Positions 36,091-48,209 of a DNA stretch of 64,000 nt are shown here, one piece after another. This DNA is from Aselliscus stoliczkanus (Eukaryota; Chordata; Mammalia; Chiroptera; Hipposideridae). The translations under genes were made by a program, and so were the position numbers. The stretch lies in the NCBI GenBank assembly GCA_033961575.1, contig CM066739.1, positions 69,130,559 through 69,194,558 on the forward strand, given 5' to 3'. Within the stretch, counting starts at the first letter, position 1. Every line of letters begins with the position of its first letter. The notes below the pieces were generated by a model, which saw only the letters and a list, made by a program, of their open reading frames with translations, did no database searches and was not told where the DNA came from.

Positions 36091-37167
36091 GTCAATAGAT
36101 AAATCTTTTATATCCACTTTGAAATCATAATTTGCTTACAGGAGGAGATGCCTGTTTTGTTCACTACTGTACAATATGCCTGGCATATAATAGAGCCCCA
36201 AAAATGATTTTCTGAATTAAATTCATTTAAATTGGGCGTAGTAACAGTGGAGACAGGATAGTGTGCGTTGCTTTAAGAATACTTAGGCTTGTATTTATAG
36301 TGTTTGTAACCCAGATGCTACTGTACAGAATTCTGTACAGAATCCTTAAAAGAAAAATTGATTAGTACAATGTATTCACTTGTTTACTGGAAGAAATATT
36401 AGGCTTATACTGTTTACTAAAAAATTGAAGGGGCGTATTATGTGGGAGGGTTTTGGAAAAGAATTTTGCTGGTTTCAAAGTAGTGGCCCCTGCACAGCCT
36501 CCCTTGAGCTGTAATAATAATCATAATCAAATGGGTTATAGGTCCACAGTTTGTTATCGAAAATCTTTAGGACCAGCAGGGTTCAGGATTCAGATTTTTT
36601 CCCCGAGGTTTCAGAAGATTGGATGTGCTCATTAATTTATTTCAGACTCGCAGGCCCTGGGCCATGTCGCGTAATTGGTCATCTGAACACTTCTGCAGGG
36701 AAAGTATCAATAGTCACACTGGTGGGGTAAAGATAACAAGTAGCCCACCTCAGTTCCATGCAGTTTTTTTTTTTTCCCCACAAAAATGAGTTTTGATGCC
36801 AAGAGCATGGAAAACTTTGGTTTTAAGAGCTTTGGAGTTGTTTTCCTGGCCTGGGGGTGTTGTTGCTGCTATGGGCATGTTGGCATTGCATAACCTACAG
36901 GGCTGTTGGTTTCACGAATGTGTCTGTCCCTGCTCTCAGTTCATCCAAGAAACCAACTGTTTCATTTTGAATGACTTCATCTATCATAATTCAAGGAAAT
37001 AGATGCAAAAAGGAAAATGTCCTTTTCTAGTCAATATCCCAGAGCCATGACTAGAAAAACGTGGCCACGCCACGAGTCTGCAGAAACCAGTGATTGATTT
37101 GATTGTGCTTATAAAGTTTGAAACCCTTAAGGCAGAGGTTCTACAATAACTTTAGCATGTAGACTCT

Positions 37168-37240
37168 ATAGCAGGGGTCAGCGAACTTTTTCTGTCAAGG
37201 GCCAGATAGTAAATATTTTCAGCTTTGCTGGTTACATATC
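37168..37240 (+). repeat. hAT-Charlie terminal fragment (MER1/MER20 type)
   Basis: CAGGGGTCAGCGAACTTTTT, then GGGCCAGATAGTAAATATTTTC, is the 5' end of this DNA transposon family. The rest is missing. Confidence 0.75.
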
Positions 37241-37350
37241 TTCTCTTTACGTGTACATACAGATTCTCGGTGCTTCCTCCGCCTCATCACCTCCGTGCCC
37301 TGCCCAGAGAAGATTGCCTGGCCCTGCAATTGTCAACATAGTAGGATAAC

Positions 37351-37494
37351 GCCGGCAAAGCAAAGTCCTGTTGGAGTTTGGATTTATAACATGTTTCTTA
37401 GAAGTTACCTTTATCACATAAAGCCGTCAAAGCAAAGTCCTGTTGGTGTTTGGATTTATAATATGTTTCTTAGAAGTTACCTTTATCACATAAA
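37351..37494. repeat. 72-bp tandem duplication
   Basis: Unit 37351-37422 is repeated at 37423-37494 with only a few differences (for example GGAGTTTGG versus GGTGTTTGG). Being 72 bp, it keeps frame, so the overlapping 83-codon ORF shows a 24-residue protein repeat with no sign of coding function. Confidence 0.95.
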
Positions 37495-37796
37495 CCCTCT
37501 TCTCCCCACAACAGACAATAGCTGCCACGTCATTTCTTGCTGGTGAGAAAACAGCTTCTCATTGAATAGGCATTCTTTGGAAGAGGCTCACCTCCAGAAG
37601 GAGACGCCCCTCCAAGTGAAGACCATGCCACCCGCGAGTGGCATGGTGATGTCATAACCTGCCTTGTGGATTCCAGATTTTCACTGTTTAGGCATCCTTC
37701 GTTGGATCCATAGCATCTAACTAAACAAAATTCTGAGTTTTTGCTTATTAAAAGTTAACTGCCTGCCTGGGATATTTGTGTTAAAAGATATTTTTT

Positions 37797-37896
37797 TTTT
37801 TTGAGGACAGTGTCACTGGCCCTCATATGTGGGACCCGAACCGGGGCCGCTGGCTTCCCAAGCCAGCGCTTAACCACCGCGCCACAGGGCGGGCCC
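37797..37896 (-). mobile_element. tRNA-derived SINE, full copy
   Basis: Complete in reverse orientation. The TSD AAAAGATATTTTTT is at about 37783-37796 and 37897-37910. Confidence 0.93.
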
Positions 37897-37949
37897 AAAA
37901 GATATTTTTTGTTGTTGTTTTTGGTTTAAAAAAGTAAGTAACATGTTAC

Positions 37950-38138
37950 TTAGAATAATAGCTAACATTGTGCCATCTACTGTGCTAAGCACTTCACATC
38001 CATTCTTCTGTGTAGTCCCCACCACAACCCTGTGAGGTAGGTACTGTTAGGAAACCAGTACTTGGATCAAATGACTTATCCAAGGTCACCCAGTTAGTGT
38101 CAGAGCTGAGCTTCTAAGCCAAGTCTGGCAGAGTCAGC
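37950..38138 (-). repeat. MIR-like SINE
   Basis: CTACTGTGCTAAGCACTTCACATCC, CCTGTGAGGTAGGTACTGTTAG, then CCAAGGTCACCCAGTTAGTGTCAGAGC is MIR text, cut off by the HAL1/L1 insertion at 38151. Orientation is stated with less certainty than identity. Confidence 0.65.
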
Positions 38139-38150
38139 TCCTAATACACT

Positions 38151-41100
38151 TTTTTTTTTTTAAGATTTTTTTTTCTTAAAAATATAGCTAACATACAATA
38201 TTATATTAGTTTCAGGGGTACACCATAGTTATTCAACATTCATATACTTAAAGAAGTGATCACTATGGTAAGTCCAGCAACCATCTGACACTGTACCATG
38301 TTATCACAATATTACTGACTATATTCCCTATACTGTGCATTACATCCCATGACTTATTTATTTTATACCTGGAAATTTGGACCTCTCATTCCCCTTCACC
38401 TTCCCAACCCCCCCCATGTTTTTTAAATTTTCAATTACAGTTGACATCCAATATTATTTTATATTAATTTCAGGGATACAGCATAGTGGTTAGACATTTA
38501 TGTAATTTAAGAAACTATCCCCCTGACTAGTCTAGTACCCACCTGGCACCATGCATAGTTATTATCATATCATTGACTATATTCCCTATGCTTTACTTTA
38601 CATCCCCATGACTATTTTGTAACTACCAATTTGTACTTCTTTAATCCCTTCCCCTTTTTCCCTCACTCCTAAGCTCCCTCCCATCTGGCAACCATCAAAA
38701 TGTTTTCTATATCTATGAGTTTGTTTCTGTTGTGTTTATTTTGTTCTTTAGATTCCATATATAAATGAAATCACATTTCCTCTGTCTTTCTCTCTCTAAC
38801 ACTCCACTCAGCACAGTACCTTCCAGGTCCATTCATGCTGCCGCAGATGGCAAGAACCCATTCCCTTTCATGCCTACACAATATTTCATTATATATGGAT
38901 GAATGGATAAAGAGGAGATGGTATATATATATACCACCTCCTCTTTATCCATTCATCCATCGACAGACACCCAGGCTGCCTCCACATCTTGGCCATTGTA
39001 AACAATGTTGCGATGAACATATGGATACACATGTGCCTATGAAGTAGTGTTTTGGGTTTCTTTGGATACATACTCAGAAGTGGGATTACTGGGTCCTTCT
39101 TTGTCTTCTGTTATAGCCTAAGTCTATTTTGTCTGGTATAAGTATTGCTACCCCAGCTTTTTTTTTTTTTTTTTCATTTCCATTTTCATGAAATATCTTT
39201 TTCTGTCCTTTTGCTTTCCATCTGTATGTGTCGTTCAATCTGAAGTGAGTCTCTTATAAGCAGCATATGTAAGGGTCTTGTTTTCTTATCCATTTAGCCC
39301 TCCTCTGTCTTTTGGGTGGAGCATTTAATCCATTTACATTTAAAGTAATTGTTGATAGATATTAGCTATTGCCATTTTATTATTCATAAATTTTCTTTTT
39401 TTTTTCCATCTGAAAGAAGTCCCTCGAATATTCTTTCTAATACTAGTTTGGTGGTGGTAAACTCCGTTAGCTTTTTCTTGTGTGGGAAGCTCTTTGTCTG
39501 TCCTTCAATTTTAAATCACAGCCTTGCTGGGTAGAGTAGTCTTAACAGTAGATCCTTGCTTTTCATCACGTTGAGTATTTTGTGCCAATCCCTTCTAGCC
39601 TGCACAGTTTCTGTTGAGAAATCACCTGACAGTCTTATGAGAGCTCCCTTATAAATTACTAGTTGTCTTTCTCTTGCTGCTTTTAGGATTTTCTCTTTGC
39701 TTTTATTTAACCTTTGCCATTTTAATTATAATGTGTCTTGGTGTGGGCCTCTTTGGGTTTATCTTGTTTGGGACTCTCTGAACTTCCTGGACTTGTACGT
39801 TTATTTCCTTTGCCAAGTTAGGAAACATTTCAGTCATTATTTCTTCAAATAGGTTCTCAATCACTGTTTCTCTCTTCTCCTTCTGGTACCCCTATGATGA
39901 TAATGCTGTTACGCTTGATGTTGTCCCAGAGGTCTTTTAAACTAGCCTCACTTTTTTTTTTTTTTAATTTTTTCTTTTTGCTGTTCCGATTGGGTGTTTT
40001 CTGCTATCTTGTCTTCTAAATCACTGATTTGATTCCCTGCTTCATCTAGTCTGCTCGTGATTCCTTCTAGTGTATTCTTCATTTCAGTTATTGTATTCTT
40101 CACTTCTGACTCATTCTTTTTTTTAGTTTCTGTGTCCTTTTTGTTTTTCTTTTCTTTTTTTTCCTGTGTCCTTTTTTATACTTCTGTTTCTTTGTTGAAG
40201 TTCTCACTAAGTTCCTTGAACATCCTTAGAACCATGTTTTGAACTCTGTCTCGGGGAGGTTGCTTGTCTCCATTTCATTCAGTTCTTTTTCTGGAGTTTT
40301 CTCCTGTTCTTTCATTTGGGACATATTTCTTTGTTTCCTCATTTTGGCTGCCTCCCTATGTTTATTTCTATGCATTAGGTAGATATGCTAGATCTTCCCA
40401 GTCTTGGCCGGGTGGCCTTATGTAGTAGGTGCCCTATGGCACAGTCTCCCTGGTCACCTGTTCTGGGTGTTCTAAGAGTGTCCTTGTGTGGGTTATGTGT
40501 GCTCTCCTGTTATGGTTGAGCCACTGGCATGTCAGTGGATAGGATGGCCCCCTCAGGCTGATTGGCTGTGGGGTTTGGCCACGTCCACAAGTTATGAGCT
40601 GCTATGCAGGGGGATTACCCCACTGAGTGGGATTTGCCCCCGTGGGCTATGGTGCCTATTAATACTGCCCTTTGAGTGCGCCATTTGTGGGGCTAATTGG
40701 GTGGTGCTCTGCTGTGGTCTCAAGCCAACCTCCAAGTATGTTGGTTCTGACACCTCTTACAGGTGGCTCCGGTGCAGGCCCAGATCACCCACTGCTTGTG
40801 ACCAGCTGGGGACTACCTGGTAGGAGATACAAAGTGACCTGCAGTTGTTTGCTGCCGGTGCTAAACTCGAGAGAGGCCACGCTGTGAACCAAGGACACCT
40901 GACACCAGTACTAGGGTAGCCTGGGGTAGCTCTGCAAAATGCCAGGACACCCCAAAGCCTGCTGCCACCTGTCAGCTCCCTTAAGGTTCAGCCACTGATA
41001 AAGCCTCATACAGTATGCAAGTTGGGTGAGGCAGGGTCTCAGAGGGTCCCTAGGGTGGAAAGAGTTGTGGTCACTAGGTTAATGTAGACTGGTGATGCCA

Positions 41101-41963
41101 GTGCTGAGCCTGGAGCTACTCAGCAAAAGTCTCAGAGCGCACTGAGGCCAGTCGCCGCCCACCTGGGCCCGAGGACTCGGATAGTTTTCGGAGAAAGTGC
41201 AATGTGAACAGGGCTGACTGCTCTTGAAAAAGTGCCTCTGGCGCTGGGGGAGTTGGGTAGGGCGGGGTCTCAGTGAGTCAGCAGGGTTGAGCCGCAGAGC
41301 TCACCAGGCCAATCAGATTCAGATTTGGCCTGTGGGGGTGGGCTCAGCGCAGGAAAGATGGTGACTGCCTGCAGCTGCGTGGAAGGAGGGCCCCACAGAG
41401 GGAAAACGCCTAATGTCCTCCAGCTTTTAGCCAGAACCACACGCCTCAGTCTCCCTCATACACCTCCATCACCGCCTGAGTCACTGTCCTTCTGCCGGAG
41501 CCCAGGGTGAGTGTTTTTGAGAGAGTGAGTCAGTGTGTGGGCCGTTTAAGAGGACATCTGGGTTTCCCACAGCCTTCTATCCCACCTGAAGGTCGAATCT
41601 GCACTGGTTTTCACAGCCAGATTTTGTGGGGGCTCCTCTTCCAGGCACCAGTACTCCAAGTTGAGGAGCCTGGTGTGGGGCTGGGGGTCCTTGCTCCTCC
41701 AAGGGGCACCTCTGTGGCCGAGATATCCCTCCTAATGTTTACCCGCCACACACAGGTTTGGGGCCAGCCCGTTTCATGTCTCTGCCCCTCCTACGAGTCT
41801 TGACATGGCTTCTTCTTTATATCCTTGGTTATAAAACTTCCATTCAGTTAGATTTAAGATGATTTTCTGTGTTCGTTGTTTTATAATTTAGTTGTAATTT
41901 TAATGCGTTCATGGAAGGAGGCAAGCACAGTGTTTGTCTACTCCGCCATCTTGGGTCTTGCTC
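38151..41963 (-). mobile_element. HAL1/L1-type retrotransposon, apparently full-length, 3.8 kb
   Basis: On the minus strand it begins GAGCAAGACCCAAGATGGCGGAG (YY1-type L1 5' end) and has a 5' UTR with GGGGCAGAGACATGAAAC. An ORF1-like segment starts ATGAGGAAACAAAGAAATATG at about 40345. It then passes the ORF1 3' region (GCAGCAAGAGAAAGACAAC) and the very start of the ORF2 region (GACAAAATAGACTTAGGC), jumps to the L1 3' region at about 39110, and ends in two consecutive 3'-UTR-like segments and an A-tail. The TSD is CCTAATAC (about 38140 and 41964). ORF1 is interrupted and reverse transcriptase is absent, so it depended on L1 for movement. Confidence 0.8.
38895..38960. repeat. 66-bp near-perfect palindrome
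   Basis: Two 33-bp arms (38895-38927 and 38928-38960) are reverse complements with one mismatch and no spacer. The arm begins ATGGATGAATGGATAAAGAG. It lies in the L1 3' region, where only one arm is part of the normal L1 text. Confidence 0.97.
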
Positions 41964-41975
41964 CCTAATACTCTT

Positions 41976-42085
41976 TTTTTTTTTTTTTTTGAGGGCAGTG
42001 TCACTGGCCCTCATATGTGGGACCCAAACCGGGGCCGCTGGCTTCCCAAGCCAGCGCTTAACCACCATGCCACTCGGCCGGCCCC
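41976..42085 (-). mobile_element. tRNA-derived SINE next to the L1 5' end
   Basis: Complete in reverse orientation. The imperfect TSD ATACTCTT/GTACTCTT is at 41968-41975 and 42087-42094, inside the TSD-flank of the 3.8-kb HAL1/L1 element, so this SINE came later. Confidence 0.9.
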
Positions 42086-42094
42086 AGTACTCTT

Positions 42095-43439
42095 GAGTGT
42101 TATATGATATGGCCTCATACACACACACACACTGCATCAGAAGAGGAAAGGCTTATTGGTTACCCCTTTCTGTTTTGTGTCGATGAGAAATATTTAAAAA
42201 TAGTTTTTACGTATAGTGTTATTGATTCCATTCTTTTTGTCTAAGGAGTGATATCATGAACATTTTGTTTTATAGGGATACTGGCTCTTTTTAGCAAAAT
42301 CTTCTAGCAGATTATTGTTGATTTTTTTCAAATGTGATTTAGGAAAAATAGTTTGAATTTTGTCACAAAGATGTTATATCTAAGGGAAAGTTAAAAATCC
42401 TTGTGTCATTTTTCCATTCTAAGTCATTAAGATAGTTTTAGTAAGGTTTGAACTTTCCCTAATATGCATGAAAAACAGGAAATAGAAAACAATGAAGTTG
42501 TTAATTTAGCACCTATGGTATGACTAATGGTCTTCTCTCAATTAACTTATGATTAAAGGCTTTAAATTTAAAGGCCTTAGATTTGCTGTGTCTAAAGTAG
42601 AGAAGCAATACCAGTACTAATTATTTTAACCTCACTGAGTCTTTAGGAGCCTATATTTTATCATTAGTTCATGGACTACAGAGTATTTTTCTCATTATAT
42701 AAGTGAAGCCTGAATGAACCTAGAAGAGCAACAAACATCCCTTTGGAGACTTTCTCCTAAGAGAGGAGGTAAGAGGATGCACCACAAAGGTAATGCAGTA
42801 ATAAATACCCTACTGAAGAAAGCGATGAAAGAGAAAGAAAGTGCATCTATGCTCTTTTTTGTGCTAAACACAGGAAATTCCAGGTATCAAAATACCAAAA
42901 ATTATTTTTTAACCAAGTTTCCTTTAACAGAGGCAGCTATTTTCAGCTCTCCTGCTAATTTCTAATTCTTGATTTATCAATTCTGGGCAATATGTGCTGA
43001 CTCCTTGCTGTAAAGGATGGGAAGAATTGTCATCAAAACTCCTACATCAATTGCTATCTTTTACCTTCTGATATATTTTATCTCTCATATTATATTCATT
43101 AAGTTCTAGGGGTTGCCTTTAACGCCTAGAGAATACAGATGGCCTCTATTTTCTGGCTGATTTTTAGATGTTCCTATTGACTCCTTGCTTTGAAAGTTGA
43201 GGAAATTAGCACAAGTATTCATTGTTCCACTCTTTTCCTCCCTGTTTCCTTCACTATGTTTTTATTTTTATATCGCTGTTATTTATAACATTCACATTTA
43301 TAACAGGCTTCCTTATCTTCCAGCGTTTCTGTCAGCTCTTGGTTGCCCCCAGTCTAAGTTCTCAACTGTAATGAATAAAACCTTAACCACAGGCCCTATC
43401 CTGTCACCCTGTCCTCATATGTACCATGGCCTTTTATCT
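42095..43439. other. Intergenic, no gene recognised
   Basis: A short (CA)n run at about 42117-42132. Otherwise AT-rich, with no supported gene or nameable repeat. Confidence 0.45.
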
Positions 43440-43445
43440 CGCCGG

Positions 43446-44590
43446 TGTGGGAAGCTGACAGCACCCCAGTGTCTGACAAGGCCACATTGCCCTGCTCAGC
43501 ACTGGATATTAGGGGTGCTGCCTTATGTTGGTCATGTAATATCTCCTGCCTCTGTGAACCCATGTGACTTTCCTCCTATAGGAGACAATATATTTACTAC
43601 ACTTGTGATATGTTCCTGTGGTACCCCAATGAGCTAACTATGCAGCCAAAGACGGGTAAGATCTCCTAAAAGAGGGGAGACAACCCAAGCCAGGCAGTAG
43701 TTCCATGGGGGACCCCTAAACTGAGATATTGGGGACTCAAGCCCCTTGGAAACTGAGGCACAGACCTCTGACAAACTCAGGCCAGAAAACTCAGGCCTGT
43801 GAGAAGCTGATGCATTTGCCTCAGGGCCCTACTGTGAATAGTCTCCTGGAAGATTAAAAGTCTTCAGGCCATGAGAGTTCCGGGTAAGAGGCAGCTCAAA
43901 GACATCTGCTGACCATGGATTTGTTAATCAGCCTTGTGTGAATTCCTTTGCCCAGTGCCTTGTTGCAGCAACAGATACTGAAGCTTTGACTGAGAAACAG
44001 ATGCAGCCCTCTGTAGGATAAGAGAGGTGTGAGACCCTTTTGGTTGCTAGGTATTGTTATTTACAATCGAATAGGTTTTAGATGCTTTTACCTTAAACAC
44101 AGCCACTCCTAGTCTTTTAGTATAGCTCAAGTATACTGTGAGTTTTATGATTGTGTTTAACTGCTAGGATTTAGGATGATTTCTAGATAGTCAAGATAGC
44201 TTTAGTAAACATTCTTTAGGTGACATACAGAAACCGAGTCTGGGTTTCATAACAATTATCATAATAAAGACAAGGTAATCCTTTAACGGAAGAGTAAGTC
44301 ACAGTGCACCCTGGAAAAAGCACTTACAGGGGAGTAGAGGACTGTGTAAATCCTGAGAACTACAAACCACCGTTAATGATTTGTTACAGTTTGCTTCCTT
44401 GAAAATTCTCAATAAAAGCTATGCGCTGACCCGATTCGGGGCTCAGTCGTCTTTGACTGAGTCCCTTGGGCTCAGTCTTCTTTGGCTGAGTCCCTTGGTC
44501 TCGCTCTTATCTTTCTTCTGTCTCTTGTTCTTCTTTAATCTGCGTCGCCCCTCTCGTGTCCCACTTGCCCTTGCCACGCAGGACGTGACA
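43446..44590 (+). mobile_element. Endogenous retrovirus solo LTR, 1,145 bp
   Basis: It begins TGTGGGAAGC and ends GGACGTGACA (canonical TG...CA). A perfect 6-bp target duplication CGCCGG stands at 43440-43445 and 44591-44596. The polyadenylation signal AATAAA is at 44411-44416, followed by a T/C-rich U5-like part. No gag, pol or env remains, so it is a solo LTR left by recombination. A 6-bp duplication is usual for class II (ERVK/betaretrovirus-like) elements, which is the likely class by inference. The ORF crossing its 3' end is not a gene. Confidence 0.85.
44441..44498 (+). repeat. 29-bp tandem duplication inside the LTR
   Basis: GCTCAGTCGTCTTTGACTGA... at 44441-44469 is repeated at 44470-44498 with few changes. 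It lies just after the polyadenylation signal, in the R/U5 part. Confidence 0.9.
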
Positions 44591-44596
44591 CGCCGG

Positions 44597-45655
44597 GACT
44601 TGGCTTATTTCATGAACTCTAACTAGAACTCCAACTTCTTTTCTTTCAAATGGCAAATTCCTACTCGTGCTTCAATACCCCACTCTCATTGTGTGCCTTT
44701 TATATTGCCCCTCATTCTGAGGTAGTCAATCCTATTGGTCCCCATGGCCCTCTTCCTACCTCCATTCCAGCACTTTCACATTAAACTAAAATTTCAGGTT
44801 TATATATCTGCTTCTTCTCCTGAATAACATCAGGTGTGTGTCTCTTGTTCCTGAGTCTCTAATATCCGGTGTAGTTTCCTCACACTGAATGAATGAATGA
44901 ACAAACAAATAAGAGAAAGTTTCAACAAAGAAGTCAACCAGTGCCTATGTGTATTCTTCTTTCCTCACTTGATTTTATTCAGCAAAGTTTTCAGTGGTCC
45001 TTTTCTGGTCTGGTTTGTATTTTTCTTTACTTTGAATACCGTGTACTTCCTTGGGATAGGAATAATTGAGGAGAAAATGTTTTCTGCCGGTAAATAGATT
45101 TTCTACACTAAGCTCAAAAGTGAGGAACAGGAGAAATTTATACACGAGAATATGGCTTTTTATCACTGTATACCATTTAAAAATTTAAATGACTGAATAT
45201 GAGGGCAAAGTTACTTTGAAAGGATTTTTGTTATCAAGTACTCTAAGTGAAAAGAATTTGTCTTTTAGTCTTATTTGTTTGACATACTAAGCCAACATTT
45301 TTTTTTAAAATCACTAAATATACATTTGAGATGGATATCATTTCCCAAAAGTGGTGTTTTTTTACAGCAATTCCTTAGAAACTTCTGTAACTGCGTGATC
45401 TATTTTGAGTAAACACAGCATGTGGCCACAGGTTCAGTTGAATTGGCACAATTTCAGTTCTCTGTTGACTAAAATCAGCTCACATGTTGAGCCTCATACA
45501 TTTGTTAGATTTCTGTTGTGCCCTTAACTCCTACGATATAAAACTGCGTAAAGCCAATGGTGAAAAGCCTGCTGATGAACTGAGGACCCAGAAATAATTA
45601 TAATTCCATGTGTCCTGAGACAATGTAATTATTTTTTTTAAAAAAGTATTCAGGC
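44597..45655. other. Intergenic, no gene recognised
   Basis: AT-rich, with small unsupported ORFs only. Confidence 0.45.
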
Positions 45656-45767
45656 GGGCTGGCCAACTGGCACGGTGGTTAAGAGCTGCTTGGGATGCCA
45701 CTGGCCCCGGTTCAGATCCCACATATGAAGGCCAGTGACACTGCCCTCTAAAAAAAAAAAAAAAAAG
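45656..45767 (+). mobile_element. tRNA-derived SINE, full copy
   Basis: Head GGGCTGGCCAACTGGCACGG and a long A-tail. The TSD AAAGTATTCAGGC/AAAGTACTCAGGC is at 45643-45655 and 45768-45780. Confidence 0.92.
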
Positions 45768-46736
45768 AAAGTACTCAGGCAATACATGAACCACCTTCTA
45801 AAAAAAGAATAATGAAGTGGTGGAGAGACCTTGAACCTCACTGCTTGAGTTTCAATCCTGGCTCCCTGTTGCTTTCAGTCTAATAGCTTCTGGCTATCAG
45901 ACTCCATATGCCAAATGGAGGATATTAATGTGAATGAATGCATATAATGAGCGTACAACAGTGCGCAGTGCTTCAGAAATGCCCAGCAATACTTATTTTC
46001 CTTGTAAAGAATATGTAGAGAAAAAGCAAGTGGCCATTTCCCCATGGCACTCGCTACCAACTACTTGGCGTATATCCTCCAAGGCGTCCAGTACGTGGTT
46101 TGAACCAAGAGAGCTGCATTGCTACAGGAATGGTGATGTAGCAATGACTTGCTTCAACAAAACCTAAGTGTACAGTTTCCAAATAGTTTTTCTAAGGAAA
46201 TTTGCTGCAGAAACCTGGTTTCTATATTACTTCATGGTTTCTCAGTAGCGAGGAAGATTCTAGAAGAAAATAACAGGTGATAGAGTAACTGAAGAATTCA
46301 TGGGGTCAAATGTATTTGGATCACAGACTGTCATTTTGAATTCAATATTCCTGACAAGCACTCTGGGCGAACAGCCAAACTATGGGGCTGGGTCTTTCTT
46401 TAACTTCATATATATGTATATTTCATTTTAAAAATTGGCCTTCTATAGATTCTATTTCTGGTCCTCGAGAGGAAAGTTGTTGCTTAGCAACCAGGGTTGC
46501 TGCTTGGCTGATGTGTAAAAGGCAAGTAATTGTGACCGTTAGTAGTGTCGAGTTACTGGTTTTAACTTATTTTATGGTTCCTTGTGTGGAAAAGACAAAC
46601 GTGACACAAAATCTGTATCATGCTATTAATTATTTTTACAGAACACAGATTTGATTCACAAGCTATAAATTGGTATATCAAATATATAATAACTCAAGGA
46701 TATAAAAAAATTCCCTAAGTTTTGAAGTATATGTTT

Positions 46737-46851
46737 GAAGCTGGCTGAGTGGCGTGGTGGTTAAGAGCTGGCTTCGGACGCCAGCGGCCTGGGTTCGGAT
46801 CCCACATATGAGGGCCAGTGACACTGCCCTCTTATAAAAAAATAAAAAAAA
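46737..46851 (+). mobile_element. tRNA-derived SINE
   Basis: Head AAGCTGGCTGAGTGGCGTGG, core GGTTCGGATCCCACATATGA and an A/T tail. A clean TSD is not visible. Confidence 0.88.
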
Positions 46852-48200
46852 TTTATACTCTATAAAACTTTTAGACATGATTTTATATGTATTTTCATCA
46901 TTCAGTTAGGGGTTTTAACACAGATTATTCACTAGGTGAAGAGAGGTTAGGTCATCCAATGGTGAAAGATTCTCTGGTGGGGATAGTCCCTTTACTACAA
47001 CTAACAAAAACTCCAGCCAACTGAAGCTGAATTCATGGTGCAAAGATCTGATGGTGCTGATGGTGTGCTCAGAAGTGATAGAATGTTGGAGAATGAGGGA
47101 TGGGCGGGAACATTAGGCACTCCAGAAAACTTCGTGTGGTCAGTTCCATTGCTGGTTTCCTTGTGTCTCTCTCTCAAGTTTCAAAAGCCCGGGAGGAGCA
47201 ACCTACCTGGCTGAGTCCTCATGCCTGCTCCTTGGCTGGGGTGAGCTGGGCCAGGAAGATTTGGTGTTTTCAAATGGGCATGAATCTAGATTTATAGGAC
47301 TGAGCCTACTCAGGAAATCACCCCCCCCCAAAGTAAATCAGAAAGAAATGGATGCTGGAAATGTAATTATGGATATAAATATATAAAGATATATACATAT
47401 ATATGTGTATATATATGAATGTATATGATGGCTATATATTATTCAAGACTTACAGTCTATAACCAACTCATCTGTAACCTGATTGCTTCTTTCCCTTCTC
47501 TCCCCTCATGTTTCTTACTCTAAAATGGATATAAAAATCAATTTCATGTATTTACTAGAAATGATAAAAGTTATTGTTGATTGGTGGTATCTAGATCATT
47601 TTAGAGAAGTAATACATAAATACAGTTAGAATTTATAAAAGTGGTGTTTGCCTATCTTCAAGTGCAATTTAAGTTGAGGTAATTTTTATGATTTGAATTT
47701 TTATCTTTATAATATCCCTGAATATCAAGGACTTTGAAGAAATCTGTACAATCACAAAAATTAAGTCAAAAGTTAAATTAAATAAAAAATAACATTAAAC
47801 CAAAGTTATTGAGCCTAACTTTTTAGACAGTGTAGAAACAAGCCACAGAGGCAATAAGTCACATCATTCTTTTTACAAATTGGGTTTTTGATTCATATGT
47901 TAACATCAAACATGGTCTTTATAAACCTTGATCTTCCTATGATAACTAATCATGCAGGAAATGAAACAAATTCTGTTGGGTAGATGAGCAAAAAGAGGAA
48001 GCATTTTGTTCATAAGGAAGAGGGCTGTAACATATCCTCCTTTATGGATAAGTAAATGTTCTTACAAAATAATAGTGGCATTTATTTGCAGGAAAATACT
48101 TCATAATAAATATGAGAAGACCTACTATCTATGATCTATGCCACTTGATAAAATATTCAAGCTATTTTTAAGATACCTGGAACACTTTAACACTTGTAAT
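46852..48200. other. Intergenic, no gene recognised
   Basis: Includes an A/T-alternating tract (about 47372-47450, ATATATA-rich) and a short C-run at about 47322. No supported gene. Confidence 0.45.
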
Positions 48201-48209
48201 AATTTTTCT

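Noticed and set aside
38835..39071. ORFs on both strands containing the same peptide DEWIKRRWYIYIP
   Set aside because: The identity comes from the 66-bp palindrome, which reads alike on both strands.
40488..41803. Plus-strand ORFs of 61-111 codons
   Set aside because: They are antisense to the 5' UTR and ORF1 part of an L1/HAL1 element.
43197..43637. 146-codon plus-strand ORF
   Set aside because: It crosses the border and TSD of the solo LTR, so it cannot be an old gene. No domain is seen.
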